From Rhodovastum sp963714255 (lineage in GTDB: Bacteria > Pseudomonadota > Alphaproteobacteria > Acetobacterales > Acetobacteraceae): a DNA stretch of 64,000 bases. The DNA lies in the NCBI GenBank assembly GCA_963714255.1, contig CAVQNU010000021.1, positions 62,001 to 126,000 on the forward strand, read 5' to 3'. Positions 1 to 7,958 of this stretch are shown here, piece by piece. The position numbers and the translations under genes were made by a program. The first letter of the stretch is position 1. Every line of letters begins with the position of its first letter. The notes under the pieces were generated by a model. That model did no database searches and was not told where the DNA came from. It saw only the letters and a list, made by a program, of their open reading frames with translations.

Positions 1-2
1 GA

Positions 3-98
3 CTAAGCTACATCCATGAACGCGATAACCCGACCGAATCGATTTTGGCGCCGCTGGCGGTACACCCCGGCGGCTTAGGTTCTCGCACCCGACGATGA
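3..98 (+). other. Open left edge, possible 3' end of an upstream gene
   Basis: One forward frame is open from base 3 to a TGA at 96-98, directly before a strong terminator, so it could be the last 31 codons of a gene lying mostly outside the window. Its third-position GC content is clearly lower than in the real genes here and the peptide is not recognisable. It could equally be the tail of a non-coding transcript or untranslated sequence. Confidence 0.2.
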
Positions 99-101
99 CC
101 C

Positions 102-136
102 CGAAGCCGCCCCACCGAGGCGGCTTTCGTTTTTCT
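102..136 (+). terminator. Rho-independent terminator
   Basis: An 8-bp GC-rich stem (AAGCCGCC at 104-111 with GGCGGCTT at 119-126) has a 7-base loop and is followed by a run of five T at 130-134. It would end a transcript entering from the left of the window and insulates the small ORF and nagZ downstream. Confidence 0.8.
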
Positions 137-187
137 GGCTTCGACTGTCCGCCGACCGTGGTGCGGTCCCCTGCAAGGAGACCCGAC

Positions 188-352
188 ATGACCCGGCTCA
201 GTTTCCGTTTCACGCCCCTCGAAAGCGTCGATTTTGACGTGTGCGCCGGCCCGCCGCGGCCCGAGACGCCTCCGGCCGCGCATGTTCCGGCCAAACCCGC
301 GCCCGTCCGCCCCCTCGAGACCAAAAAAATCCCCGAACCCGCCGAGGGGTGA
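188..352 (+). CDS. Small proline-rich hypothetical protein (54 aa)
   Basis: A short ORF with a good AAGGAG ribosome binding site at 175-180, seven bases before its ATG. The first 20 residues (MTRLSFRFTPLESVDFDVCA) look ordered. The rest is rich in Pro, Ala and Glu and looks disordered. No signal peptide or membrane segment is visible. It sits 52 bp after a terminator and 32 bp before nagZ on the same strand, so it is probably the first gene of the nagZ-scpAB operon. The family is not recognised. The ribosome binding site and operon position are the main support that it is real. Confidence 0.5.
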   Translation: MTRLSFRFTPLESVDFDVCAGPPRPETPPAAHVPAKPAPVRPLETKKIPEPAEG

Positions 353-384
353 CGCGCGGCGCCCCGGGGTGCTATCGGCGTGCG

Positions 385-1383
385 ATGAGTCCCAGGGCCG
401 CCATCGTTGGAATCGCCGGCACCGCGCTGACCGGCGAGGAGGCGGCGCTGTTCCGCGCGCGGCCGCCGGCCGGCGTTATCCTGTTCGCGCGCAATATCGA
501 CAGCCCGGAAGGGCTGCGCCGGCTGGTGGCGGAGCTGCGCCGTGCGCTGCCGGAAGGCGCGGGGCTAATGGTCGACCAGGAAGGCGGCCGGGTCGCGCGC
601 CTGCGCCCGCCGCACTGGCGGGCGCATCCGCCGGCCGCCGCGCACGGGGCGCTGTTCACTCATGACGAAGCGGCCGGCCTGCGGGCGGCCTGGCTGACCG
701 GGGCGCTGATCGGCCTGGACTGCGCCGGCGCGGGGTTCGATGTGGTGTGCGCCCCGGTGCTCGACCTGGGACTTCCCGGCGCGCATGGCGTGATCGGCGA
801 CCGCGCGTTTGCCGAAAACCCGATGGATGTTGCGCGGCTCGGCCGGGCCATGGCGCAGGGGCTGCTCGCCGCCGGCGTGCAGCCGGTGGGCAAGCACGCG
901 CCGGGGCATGGGCGGGCGCAGGCGGACAGCCATCTGGAACTCCCGGTGGTGGACACCAGCGAACTGGAGGCGGATTTTTTCCCCTTCGCCGCCAATGCCG
1001 ATCTGCCCTGGATGATGACCGCCCATATCAGCTACGCCGCCCTCGACCCCGGCGTGCCGGCCACACTTTCCGCCCGCATCCTGGCCGGGGTGGTGCGCGG
1101 GCGGATCGGGTTCGGCGGCGTGCTGGTCAGCGACGATCTGGCGATGCAGGCGCTGCAGGGCACGCCGGCCGAGCGGGCCGAGACCGCCCTGGAAGCGGGC
1201 TGCGATCTGGCGCTGTATTGCAGCGGCGACATCGCGCCGACCGCCGACCTGCTCGCGCGCTGCCCACCGCTGACCGGAGCGGCGGCGGCGCGGCTGCAGG
1301 CGGCGCGGGCGCTGGCGGCGGGGCGGCGCATGGCACTCGACGGGGCGGCCCTGGCGGACGAACGGAATAGGTTGATGCCGTGA
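385..1383 (+). CDS. nagZ: Beta-N-acetylhexosaminidase NagZ (GH3)
   Basis: Cytoplasmic glycoside hydrolase family 3 enzyme that removes N-acetylglucosamine from 1,6-anhydro-muropeptides during peptidoglycan recycling. At 332 aa it has the single-domain length of NagZ. Family motifs are present: DQEGGRV (64-70), KHAPGHG (170-176), the Asp-His general acid/base pair in a DSH motif (181-183) and the nucleophile region VSDDLAM (about 248-254). The ATG at 385 is chosen because the upstream in-frame sequence runs antisense-like through the small ORF and adds no family sequence. The stop overlaps the start of the next gene (GTGA), which indicates translational coupling. Confidence 0.93.
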   Translation: MSPRAAIVGIAGTALTGEEAALFRARPPAGVILFARNIDSPEGLRRLVAELRRALPEGAGLMVDQEGGRVARLRPPHWRAHPPAAAHGALFTHDEAAGLRAAWLTGALIGLDCAGAGFDVVCAPVLDLGLPGAHGVIGDRAFAENPMDVARLGRAMAQGLLAAGVQPVGKHAPGHGRAQADSHLELPVVDTSELEADFFPFAANADLPWMMTAHISYAALDPGVPATLSARILAGVVRGRIGFGGVLVSDDLAMQALQGTPAERAETALEAGCDLALYCSGDIAPTADLLARCPPLTGAAAARLQAARALAAGRRMALDGAALADERNRLMP

Positions 1384-2123
1384 GCGATTGGCTCGAATGG
1401 ACTTTGTCTTTCGTGGCGCTCGTGACCGCGATCATCCTGCACGAGATATCGCACGGCTATGTCGCGCTGGCGCTGGGCGACGACACGGCCAAGAAGCTGG
1501 GCCGGCTGTCGCTCAATCCGCTGGTGCATGTCAACCGGGTCGGCACCATCCTCCTGCCGGGCATGTTCCTGTTGTTCCAGGCGGTGGCGCATACCGGCGG
1601 CGGCGTGTTTTTCGGCTGGGCCAAGCCGGTGCCGATCGCGCCGTGGCGGTTCGCCGATCCGCGCCGCGGCATGATGCTGGTGGCGCTGGCCGGGCCGCTG
1701 ATGAACTACACCCTGGCCTTCCTGGCCATCCTGGCGCTGCACGCCACCCCGTTGCTGCCGGAGCAGTGGCGGGCCTATGCGCTGGTGTTTATCGGCTATT
1801 TCATCATGGCCAACCTCGCGCTGGGCACGTTCAACCTGCTGCCGATCCCGCCGCTGGACGGCGGGCGGGTCGCGGTGGGGCTACTGCCCGAGCGCATCGC
1901 CATGGTCTGGGCGCGGCTGGAGCGGGCCGGCATCATCATCGTGCTGCTGCTGGTGTTCGTGCTGCCGTCACTGCTGGGCCAGTTCGGCATCCAGGTGAAC
2001 CCGCTGGGCGAATGGCTGCATGCGGTCGGCGATCCGATCTTCCGCGCCCTCGCCCTCGCCGCCGGGCAGCCGCACGACCTGTTCGTGCTGCTGCGCTTTT
2101 TGAGCAGCGGCGGCGGTGTCTGA
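1380..2123 (+). CDS. Site-2 protease family membrane metallopeptidase (M50)
   Basis: Polytopic inner-membrane zinc protease of the short M50B type, 247 aa. The zinc-binding HEISH is at 21-25 inside the first membrane helix, and the second metal-binding signature (LLPIPPLDGG) lies around 152-162. About five hydrophobic helices are visible. Compact members without a PDZ domain are widespread, and their substrates are mostly unknown. It starts at a GTG that overlaps the nagZ stop and ends inside the start of scpA. That tight operon position is conserved in Alphaproteobacteria next to scpAB, but it does not tell what the protease cleaves. Confidence 0.88.
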   Translation: MSDWLEWTLSFVALVTAIILHEISHGYVALALGDDTAKKLGRLSLNPLVHVNRVGTILLPGMFLLFQAVAHTGGGVFFGWAKPVPIAPWRFADPRRGMMLVALAGPLMNYTLAFLAILALHATPLLPEQWRAYALVFIGYFIMANLALGTFNLLPIPPLDGGRVAVGLLPERIAMVWARLERAGIIIVLLLVFVLPSLLGQFGIQVNPLGEWLHAVGDPIFRALALAAGQPHDLFVLLRFLSSGGGV

Positions 2124-2910
2124 CACCGCTTCGCCTGCGTCCGGCCCCGCCGATCCGCCCATCGACGCGCTGATGCTGCGCCTGGAGGGGTTCGAGGGGC
2201 CGCTCGACCTGCTGCTGGAGCTGGCGCGCGGGCAGAAGGTGGACCTTGCCCGGATTTCCATCCTCTCCCTGGTCGACCAGTACCTGACGATGATCGAGGG
2301 CGCCCGGCGGGTGCGGCTGGAACTGGCGGCCGACTGGCTGGTCATGGCGGCCTGGCTGACCTGGCTGAAATCCCGCTTGCTGCTGCCCGCCGGCACCGCT
2401 GCGCAGGAGGAAGGCGAGCAGGCCGCCGAAGTGCTCGCCGCAAGGCTGCGCGACCTGCAGGCCATCCGCGCGGCCGCGGCGTGGCTATCCGCCCGGCCGG
2501 TGCTGGGGCAGGACGTATTCGCCCGCGGCGTGCCGGAAGACCTGACCGAGACCGACCGCTCGCGCCTCGCGCTCGACCTGCCGGGGCTGATCCGCTCCTA
2601 TCTGACGGCGCTGCGGCGCAACGCCGGCACAAAGCAGTACCGGCCGGCGGCGGTGACCATATGGACCATCAAGGACGCGCTTGCCCGGCTGGCCGATCTG
2701 GTGGGCTCGCTGCCGGACTGGACCAGCCTGGAGCGGTTCCTGCCGGAGGGCACCGGCACGCCCTTGCAGCGGCGGGCGGCGCTGGCCAGCACGCTGGTGG
2801 CGGGGCTGGAAATGGCGCGCGGTGGCACGCTGCGGTTGCGCCAGGAAGCGCCGTTCGGACCGATCCTGCTGCACCGCGCCGAGGAAAAGCATGAGCGACC
2901 CAACTCCTGA
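2116..2910 (+). CDS. scpA: Segregation and condensation protein A
   Basis: Kleisin subunit of the SMC-ScpAB condensin, which organises and segregates the chromosome. The 264-aa protein has the typical N-terminal signature FEGPLDLLLELA around 31-42 followed by a helical segment (DWLVMAAWLTWLKSRLLLP), then a variable linker and a C-terminal winged-helix part. The start is a GTG 8 bases before the end of the M50 gene, giving overlapping reading frames. The stop overlaps scpB by 20 bases. SMC itself is not in the window. Confidence 0.93.
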   Translation: MSDTASPASGPADPPIDALMLRLEGFEGPLDLLLELARGQKVDLARISILSLVDQYLTMIEGARRVRLELAADWLVMAAWLTWLKSRLLLPAGTAAQEEGEQAAEVLAARLRDLQAIRAAAAWLSARPVLGQDVFARGVPEDLTETDRSRLALDLPGLIRSYLTALRRNAGTKQYRPAAVTIWTIKDALARLADLVGSLPDWTSLERFLPEGTGTPLQRRAALASTLVAGLEMARGGTLRLRQEAPFGPILLHRAEEKHERPNS

Positions 2911-3496
2911 TCCCGAACCAGCCCCGGCCTCGGCGGCCGACCCCACCCCCGAGGCGATGGACGATGCGCTGCGTCTGGCCGAGGCGATGGTGTTCGCCGC
3001 CGCCGCACCGGTGGGCGCGCGGGCGCTGGCGAACCTGCTGCCGGTGGGGATCGACCCCGACGCCGTGGTGGCGGCGCTGCGCCTTCGCTATGCCGGGCGC
3101 GGCGTGGAACTGGCGGAGGTGGGGGGCGGGCTGCAGTTCCGCACCGCGCCCGACCTGGCGCCGCGGCTGCGTCGGGTGGTGCAGGTGTCGCGGCGGCTGC
3201 CGCGGGTGGCGATGGAAACCCTCGCCATCATTGCTTATCACCAGCCGGTGACGCGCGCCGAAATCGAGGAGATCCGAGGCGCCTCGCTGTCGCAGCAGAC
3301 GCTGGATTTGTTGTTGGAGCAGGGGCTGGTGGTGCCGAAGGGACGCAAGGAGTCGCCGGGACGGCCGACGCTGTGGGCGACCACGAACGCGTTCCTGGCG
3401 CAGTTCGGGCTGAAGGACTTGCGGGATTTGCCGCGGCGGGAGGATTTGCTGGTGGAGCCGCCCTCGCCGCAGGCGCCGCAGCCGGAGGCGGAGTGA
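2891..3496 (+). CDS. scpB: Segregation and condensation protein B
   Basis: Partner of ScpA, a dimeric winged-helix protein that binds the kleisin centre. It has 201 aa, with an acidic Pro-rich N-terminus, then two winged-helix domains and the hallmark stretch AMETLAIIAYHQPVTRAEIE. The ATG at 2891 lies within the scpA 3' end, as is usual for this pair. The last 15 bases of the gene, including the stop, form part of the left arm of a palindromic repeat and are repeated in inverted orientation at 3623-3637. The repeat has therefore either captured or shaped this gene end. Confidence 0.93.
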   Translation: MSDPTPDPEPAPASAADPTPEAMDDALRLAEAMVFAAAAPVGARALANLLPVGIDPDAVVAALRLRYAGRGVELAEVGGGLQFRTAPDLAPRLRRVVQVSRRLPRVAMETLAIIAYHQPVTRAEIEEIRGASLSQQTLDLLLEQGLVVPKGRKESPGRPTLWATTNAFLAQFGLKDLRDLPRREDLLVEPPSPQAPQPEAE

Positions 3497-3637
3497 AGGA
3501 AGGCCAGGGCTCTGCCCTGGACCCGCCAAGGGGCAGTGGCCCCTTGGAACCCATTACTTAAGTAGCGGGGTCCAGGGGGCCACTGCCCCCTGGCGCGTCC
3601 AGGGCAGAGCCCTGACCTTCCTTCACTCCGCCTCCGG
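3482..3637. repeat. Palindromic intergenic element, copy 1 (short form)
   Basis: A 156-bp inverted repeat between scpB and tatB. Each arm contains the family core (a hairpin CCAGGGCTCTGCCCTGG followed by a hairpin around CCAAGGGG/CCCCTTGG), and the central module of longer copies is absent. The arms match outwards through GAAGGAAGG and continue for 15 more bases into the scpB coding end: ccggaggcggagtga at 3482-3496 is mirrored at 3623-3637. Only about one mismatch separates the outer 35 bases of the two arms. Confidence 0.9.
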
Positions 3638-3693
3638 TTTCACATCTCAACGGTTTCCTGCTAACCAGCCGCCCCCGAGGATGTAGCGCCCGC

Positions 3694-4176
3694 ATGTTCG
3701 ACTTTGCCTGGTCCGAGATTGTGCTGATCGGCGTGGTGGCCCTGATCGCCATCGGGCCGAAGGACCTGCCGGTCGCCATGAAGGCGGTGACCAACGTGGT
3801 CAAGAAAGCGCGCCGCATGGCGGCCGAGTTTCAGACCCATGTCGACGACATGATGCGCGACGCCAACCTCAACGAAGTGCGCAGCCAGATCAACCAGATC
3901 CGCAACTTCGACATCAAGGGCGAAATCGAGCGCGCGGTGGATGCCGACGGCACGATCCGCCAGACCTTCTCGGCTAATCCGCTGGAGCCGGCGCCGGTGC
4001 CGCCAGCCAACAGTGTCGCCGCCATCGAGGAAGCCGCCCCCGCCGCACCGCCGCCGCCGGACGCTCCCGCCTTCATCCCGCCCGAGTTCGCCGCCAAGGC
4101 CGAGCCGCCGCCCGCCTTCATCCCGCCGGGGATCGTGGCGCCACGTTCGTACTACTACGGCAGCCCGCTCGCCTGA
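3694..4176 (+). CDS. tatB: Sec-independent protein translocase TatB
   Basis: Component of the twin-arginine translocase receptor complex (TatBC), which exports folded proteins. The 160-aa protein has one N-terminal membrane helix (about 6-21), the conserved E-x-x-x-I-G start and a Gly-Pro hinge (AIGPKDLP). An amphipathic helix follows, then a long Pro/Ala-rich tail holding a small duplication (PAFIPPEF and PAFIPPGI). The length and the hinge favour TatB over TatA. The gene lies 26 bp before tatC. No tatA is found next to it, so that gene must be elsewhere. Confidence 0.9.
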   Translation: MFDFAWSEIVLIGVVALIAIGPKDLPVAMKAVTNVVKKARRMAAEFQTHVDDMMRDANLNEVRSQINQIRNFDIKGEIERAVDADGTIRQTFSANPLEPAPVPPANSVAAIEEAAPAAPPPPDAPAFIPPEFAAKAEPPPAFIPPGIVAPRSYYYGSPLA

Positions 4177-4201
4177 CCGCCGTTCAGACCCAGAGGCGCT
4201 C

Positions 4202-5038
4202 GTGAGAATCCCGTTCCTGAAGAAAGGCCCCAAGGAAGGTTCCGGCACGCCGAAACCGGCCGCTGAACCGGAGCCGGACCAGATCGACGACAAGCCGATG
4301 CCGCTGCTCGACCACCTGATTGAGCTGCGGCAGCGGCTGATGTGGTCGCTGGCTGCGTTCCTGCTGGCGTTTTTCCTCTGCTACCATTTTTCCTCCGACC
4401 TCTACGCCTTTCTCGCCAAGCCCCTGGCGGACGTGGAGGAGCGGCTCGGCGGCAGCCGGCGGATGATCTACACTTCGCTGACCGAGGGCTTCTTCACCTA
4501 CCTCAAGGTGGCGATGTTCGGCGGCGCGTTCATTGCGTTTCCGGTGATGGCGACCCAGCTCTGGCTGTTCATCGCGCCCGGGCTGTACCGCAGCGAGAAA
4601 AAGGCGCTGCTGCCGTTCCTGCTGGCCTCGCCGGTGCTGTTCGTGCTGGGGGCGGCGCTGGCGTATTACTTCGTGTTCCCGATCGCCTGGGGGTTCTTCC
4701 TGAGCTTCCAGACGCCGCAGGGGGCGGGCGGGCTGCCGATCGAGCTGGAAGCGCGGGTGTCGGAATATCTCGATCTGGTGATGAAGCTGATCTTCGCCTT
4801 CGGGGTGACGTTTCAGTTGCCGGTGGCGCTGAGCCTGATGGCGAAGGTAGGCATTGTGACTTCGGCGGGGCTGAAGCGGTACCGACGTTATGCCATTGTG
4901 GGCATGTTCATCGTCGCCGCCATTCTCGCCCCGCCTGACGTGATCACCCAGTGCGGTCTGGCGGTTCCGCTGATCGCGCTGTACGAGGTTTCCATCATCG
5001 CGGCGAAGCTGGTCGAGCCCAAGCCGGTCGAGGTCTGA
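4202..5038 (+). CDS. tatC: Sec-independent protein translocase TatC
   Basis: Six-helix inner-membrane protein that recognises twin-arginine signal peptides together with TatB. It has 278 aa. After a charged N-terminal extension comes the family start MPLLDHLIELRQRL, then six membrane segments and the conserved periplasmic and cytoplasmic loops. The GTG at 4202 is chosen because a purine-rich site (agagg) lies just upstream and earlier in-frame sequence overlaps tatB out of frame. serS begins 3 bases after the stop, so tatB, tatC and serS are probably co-transcribed. Confidence 0.93.
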   Translation: MRIPFLKKGPKEGSGTPKPAAEPEPDQIDDKPMPLLDHLIELRQRLMWSLAAFLLAFFLCYHFSSDLYAFLAKPLADVEERLGGSRRMIYTSLTEGFFTYLKVAMFGGAFIAFPVMATQLWLFIAPGLYRSEKKALLPFLLASPVLFVLGAALAYYFVFPIAWGFFLSFQTPQGAGGLPIELEARVSEYLDLVMKLIFAFGVTFQLPVALSLMAKVGIVTSAGLKRYRRYAIVGMFIVAAILAPPDVITQCGLAVPLIALYEVSIIAAKLVEPKPVEV

Positions 5039-5041
5039 ACC

Positions 5042-6316
5042 ATGCACGATATCCGATTGATCCGCGCCGAGCCGGAGGCGTTTGACGCAGCGCTGGGCCG
5101 GCGGAACCTGCCGCCGCTGGCCGACGAGATCCTCGCGCTCGACAAGCTCAGGCGCGATTACCTCACCCGGCTTCAGGAGGCGCAGGCCAGACGCAACGCG
5201 CTCAACAAACAGATCGGGCAATTGCGCCGCCAGGGCGAGGATACGGCCTCGCTCGAGTCGAACTCAACGTCGCTGGCTCAACAAATGGAAGTTGACGAGC
5301 GCGGCGGCGCCGAGATGGACTTCCAGATCAAGACGATCCTGGAAAGCCTGCCCAACACCCTCGATCCCGACGTGCCCGACGGCCCGGACGAATCCGCCAA
5401 TGTGGTGCTCAAGCAATGGGGCGAGCCGCGCGACCTGGGCTTCGCGCCGAAGCAGCATTTCGAGCTCGGCGAAGCGCTCGGCCTGATGGATTTCGCCACC
5501 GCGGCGAAGATGGCCGGCGCGCGCTTCACCATCCTGCGCGGCAAACTCGCAAGGCTGGAACGGGCACTCGGCCAGTTCATGCTCGATCTGCACACGCGCG
5601 AGCACGGCTACGAGGAAACCATCGTCCCGCTGCTGGTCAACGCCGCCAGCTGCTACGGCACCAACCAGTTGCCGAAATTTGAAGAGGATTTGTTCAAGAC
5701 CACCGATGGGCGCTACCTGATCCCCACCGCCGAGGTGCCGCTGACCAACACCGAGGCCGGCGAGATCATCGCCGAAAAGCGCCTGCCCATAAGGCTGACC
5801 GCGTTGACCGAGTGTTTTCGCTCCGAAGCCGGCGCGGCCGGGCGCGACACCCGCGGCTATCTGCGCCAGCACCAGTTCCGCAAGGTCGAGCTGGTGTCGA
5901 TCACCCACCCCGATTCCAGCGACGCCGAGCACGAGCGCATGACGAAATGCGCCGAACGCGTGCTGGAAATTCTCAACCTCCCGTATCGCCGGGTGCTGCT
6001 GTCGTCGGGCGATACCGGGTTCGGCGCGGCCAAGACATTCGACCTCGAGGTCTGGCTGCCGGGCCAGCATATGTGGCGGGAGATTTCCTCCTGCTCGAAC
6101 ACGCGCGCGTTCCAGGCGCGGCGGATGAATGCCCGCTGGCGTAGCGCCGACGGCAAGTCGGTGGCTTACGTGCATACGCTGAACGGCTCGGGCGTGGCGG
6201 TCGGACGGGCGCTGATCGCGGTGATGGAGAACTGCCAGCAGCCGGACGGGTCTATTCTCGTGCCGGCGCCGCTGTGGCCATACATGGGCGGGGTGGAGCG
6301 CATCGCGGCGGCCTGA
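5042..6316 (+). CDS. serS: Serine--tRNA ligase
   Basis: Class II aminoacyl-tRNA synthetase that charges tRNA-Ser and tRNA-Sec. It has 424 aa, the normal length. The N-terminal tRNA-binding coiled coil (about 30-100) is followed by the catalytic core, with motif 2 (FRSEAGAAGRDTRG, about 259-272) and motif 3 (NGSGVAVGRAL, from about 381) intact. The ATG follows the tatC stop by 3 bases. The gene is followed immediately by a large palindromic element, which probably limits read-through. Confidence 0.96.
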   Translation: MHDIRLIRAEPEAFDAALGRRNLPPLADEILALDKLRRDYLTRLQEAQARRNALNKQIGQLRRQGEDTASLESNSTSLAQQMEVDERGGAEMDFQIKTILESLPNTLDPDVPDGPDESANVVLKQWGEPRDLGFAPKQHFELGEALGLMDFATAAKMAGARFTILRGKLARLERALGQFMLDLHTREHGYEETIVPLLVNAASCYGTNQLPKFEEDLFKTTDGRYLIPTAEVPLTNTEAGEIIAEKRLPIRLTALTECFRSEAGAAGRDTRGYLRQHQFRKVELVSITHPDSSDAEHERMTKCAERVLEILNLPYRRVLLSSGDTGFGAAKTFDLEVWLPGQHMWREISSCSNTRAFQARRMNARWRSADGKSVAYVHTLNGSGVAVGRALIAVMENCQQPDGSILVPAPLWPYMGGVERIAAA

Positions 6317-6321
6317 ACGGG

Positions 6322-6544
6322 GCGTGAAGGAAGGAAGGCCAGGGCTCTGCCCTGGACCCGCCAAGGGCCGAGAGGCCCTTGGAACCCATTACTTTTAGAC
6401 AGTTGTTATGAGAGGGGGGTTAGGCGGTGAACCGGCTCACCGCCTAACCCCCCTCTCATAACAACTGTCTTAAGTAGCGGGGTCCAGGGGCCTCCCGGCC
6501 CCTGGCGGGTCCAGGGCAGAGCCCTGGCCTTCCTTCCTTCACGC
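6322..6544. repeat. Palindromic intergenic element, copy 2 (full form)
   Basis: A 223-bp near-perfect palindrome and the best type copy of the family. The left arm has GCGTGAAGGAAGGAAGG, the CCAGGGCTCTGCCCTGG hairpin and a CCAAGGGCC/GGCCCTTGG hairpin. Next comes a central stem (about 6395-6472) with GTTATGAGAGGGGGG mirrored by CCCCCCTCTCATAAC, then the mirrored right arm ending ccttccttccttcacgc. It starts 5 bp after the serS stop and carries no coding sequence or transposase. Confidence 0.92.
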
Positions 6545-6748
6545 ACGCGCCAGCGTTGAATTCGATGCCAGCCCGTCCTAACATTGCGTGCAGACCATGG
6601 GGATGGGGTTCCCCAAAACCGCCCTTTCGGAGGGCTGATGACCCCTGCCGCGTCAGCATGCGGTGGGGTGCGGCGATTGCCTCCTCAGCATGTCACCACC
6701 TGTGCCTGCGGCCACCCCCGCAGCGCCATGGCATGAAGGAGGCTGACT
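6545..6748 (+). promoter_or_regulatory. Structured leader upstream of the antiporter gene
   Basis: A 204-base gap that can fold well. A perfect GCCCT-TTCGG-AGGGC hairpin lies at 6621-6635. A second stem pairs ACCCC (6641-6645) with GGGGT (6665-6669) and CCGC (6648-6651) with GCGG (6660-6663). The octamer TCAGCATG occurs twice (about 6653-6660 and 6685-6692). A strong AAGGAGG site follows at 6736-6742. The arrangement resembles a regulatory 5' leader, perhaps an ion-sensing riboswitch given the downstream gene. No known riboswitch consensus was recognised with certainty. Confidence 0.4.
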
Positions 6749-7918
6749 ATGGACAATGTCTGGCTCGCGTCCGCGCTGTGGATCGGTCTGGCGCTGGTCG
6801 CCTCGATCGTTTCCGTCTGGGTGGCGATTTCCGTCGCCCTGATCGAAATCGTCGTCGGCGCCGTGGCCGGCAACATCGTCGGGCTGCCGCTGGCGCCCTG
6901 GGTGAACTTCCTGGCCGGGTTCGGGGCGATCCTGCTGACCTTTCTGGCCGGCGCGGAAATCGATCCGCAGGTGGTACGGCGCAATTTCTGGTCGAGCATG
7001 GGCATCGGCATCATCGGGTTTCTTGCGCCGTATGTCGGCGTGTTCTGCTTCGCCCGCTACGCGGTCGGCTGGCCGTGGGAGCAGGCGCAGATCGCCGGGA
7101 TATCGCTGTCCACCACCTCGGTCGCGGTGGTCTATGCGGTGATGATCGAAACCGGGTTCAACCGCACGGAACTCGGCAAGATCATCCTGGCCGCGTGCTT
7201 CGTGAACGACCTGGGCACGGTGCTGGCGCTGGGGCTGGTGTTTGCGCATTACGATATGCGGCTGGTCGGCTTCGTGGCCGTTACCGTGGTTTCGCTGTTT
7301 CTGCTGGCAAAGTTCGCACCAAGGGTACTGGCGCTGCTGGGCGAGCGGATGAGCGAGCCGCAGACCAAGTTCCTCACCCTGGTGCTGCTGTTCCTGGGCG
7401 GGCTCGCGAGTGTCGCCGGCAGCGAGGCGGTGTTGCCGGCCTATCTGGTCGGCATGGTGCTGGCGCCGACGTTCCTGCGCGACCAGGAACTGCCCAAGCG
7501 CATGCGCGTCGTGGCGTTCACCCTGCTGACGCCGTTTTATTTCCTCAAGGCCGGGTCGCTGGTGGAGGCCAGGGCGGTGATCGCGGCGGGTGGGCTGATC
7601 CTGGCTTTCCTGGCGATCAAGATGGCGACCAAGTTCGTCGGCATCCTGCCGCTGACGCGCCTGTTCAGCTTCGTGCCGCGCGAGGGCATGTACACCACGC
7701 TGCTGATGTCCACCGGCCTGACTTTCGGGTCGATTTCCGCTCTGTTCGGCCTTACCAACCACATTATCGACCAGCAGCAATATACCATCCTGGTGACTGC
7801 GGTGATCGGCAGCGCCGTGGTGCCGACGCTGATCGCCCAGCGCTGGTTCCAGCCTGAGTTCCCGGACCTGGAAGGTCCGGTGCCCGCCATCGCGCCGATG
7901 GGCGAGGAAAACGCCTGA
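6749..7918 (+). CDS. Cation:proton antiporter (CPA2-type sodium/hydrogen exchanger)
   Basis: Integral membrane antiporter of 389 aa with about 12 hydrophobic helices over the whole length, of the Kef/NapA-like sodium/hydrogen exchanger family. Family-like features are the helix with LTFLAGAEIDPQVVRRNFW (about 64-83) and the discontinuous helix around SLSTTSVAVVYAVM, followed by CFVNDLGTVLALG with its conserved Asn-Asp. No cytosolic RCK/TrkA domain is attached. It probably exchanges Na+ or K+ for protons; the ion cannot be decided from sequence. The ATG follows a strong AAGGAGG site and a structured leader. It is convergent with kamA, 40 bp away. Confidence 0.85.
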   Translation: MDNVWLASALWIGLALVASIVSVWVAISVALIEIVVGAVAGNIVGLPLAPWVNFLAGFGAILLTFLAGAEIDPQVVRRNFWSSMGIGIIGFLAPYVGVFCFARYAVGWPWEQAQIAGISLSTTSVAVVYAVMIETGFNRTELGKIILAACFVNDLGTVLALGLVFAHYDMRLVGFVAVTVVSLFLLAKFAPRVLALLGERMSEPQTKFLTLVLLFLGGLASVAGSEAVLPAYLVGMVLAPTFLRDQELPKRMRVVAFTLLTPFYFLKAGSLVEARAVIAAGGLILAFLAIKMATKFVGILPLTRLFSFVPREGMYTTLLMSTGLTFGSISALFGLTNHIIDQQQYTILVTAVIGSAVVPTLIAQRWFQPEFPDLEGPVPAIAPMGEENA

Positions 7919-7958
7919 CCGGTGCCGCGGCCGGATGCTTGTCGTAACGAGGTTCGTT

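Noticed and set aside
1..100. Resemblance of GACTAAGC at the left edge to the conserved segment of tmRNA
   Set aside because: Only eight bases match, no T-arm or CCA end is found and no tag sequence is visible, so it is not called as an RNA gene.
6322..6544. Palindromic element as an insertion sequence
   Set aside because: No transposase frame, no consistent target duplication and variable ends. It may be mobilised in trans, but nothing in the window shows it.
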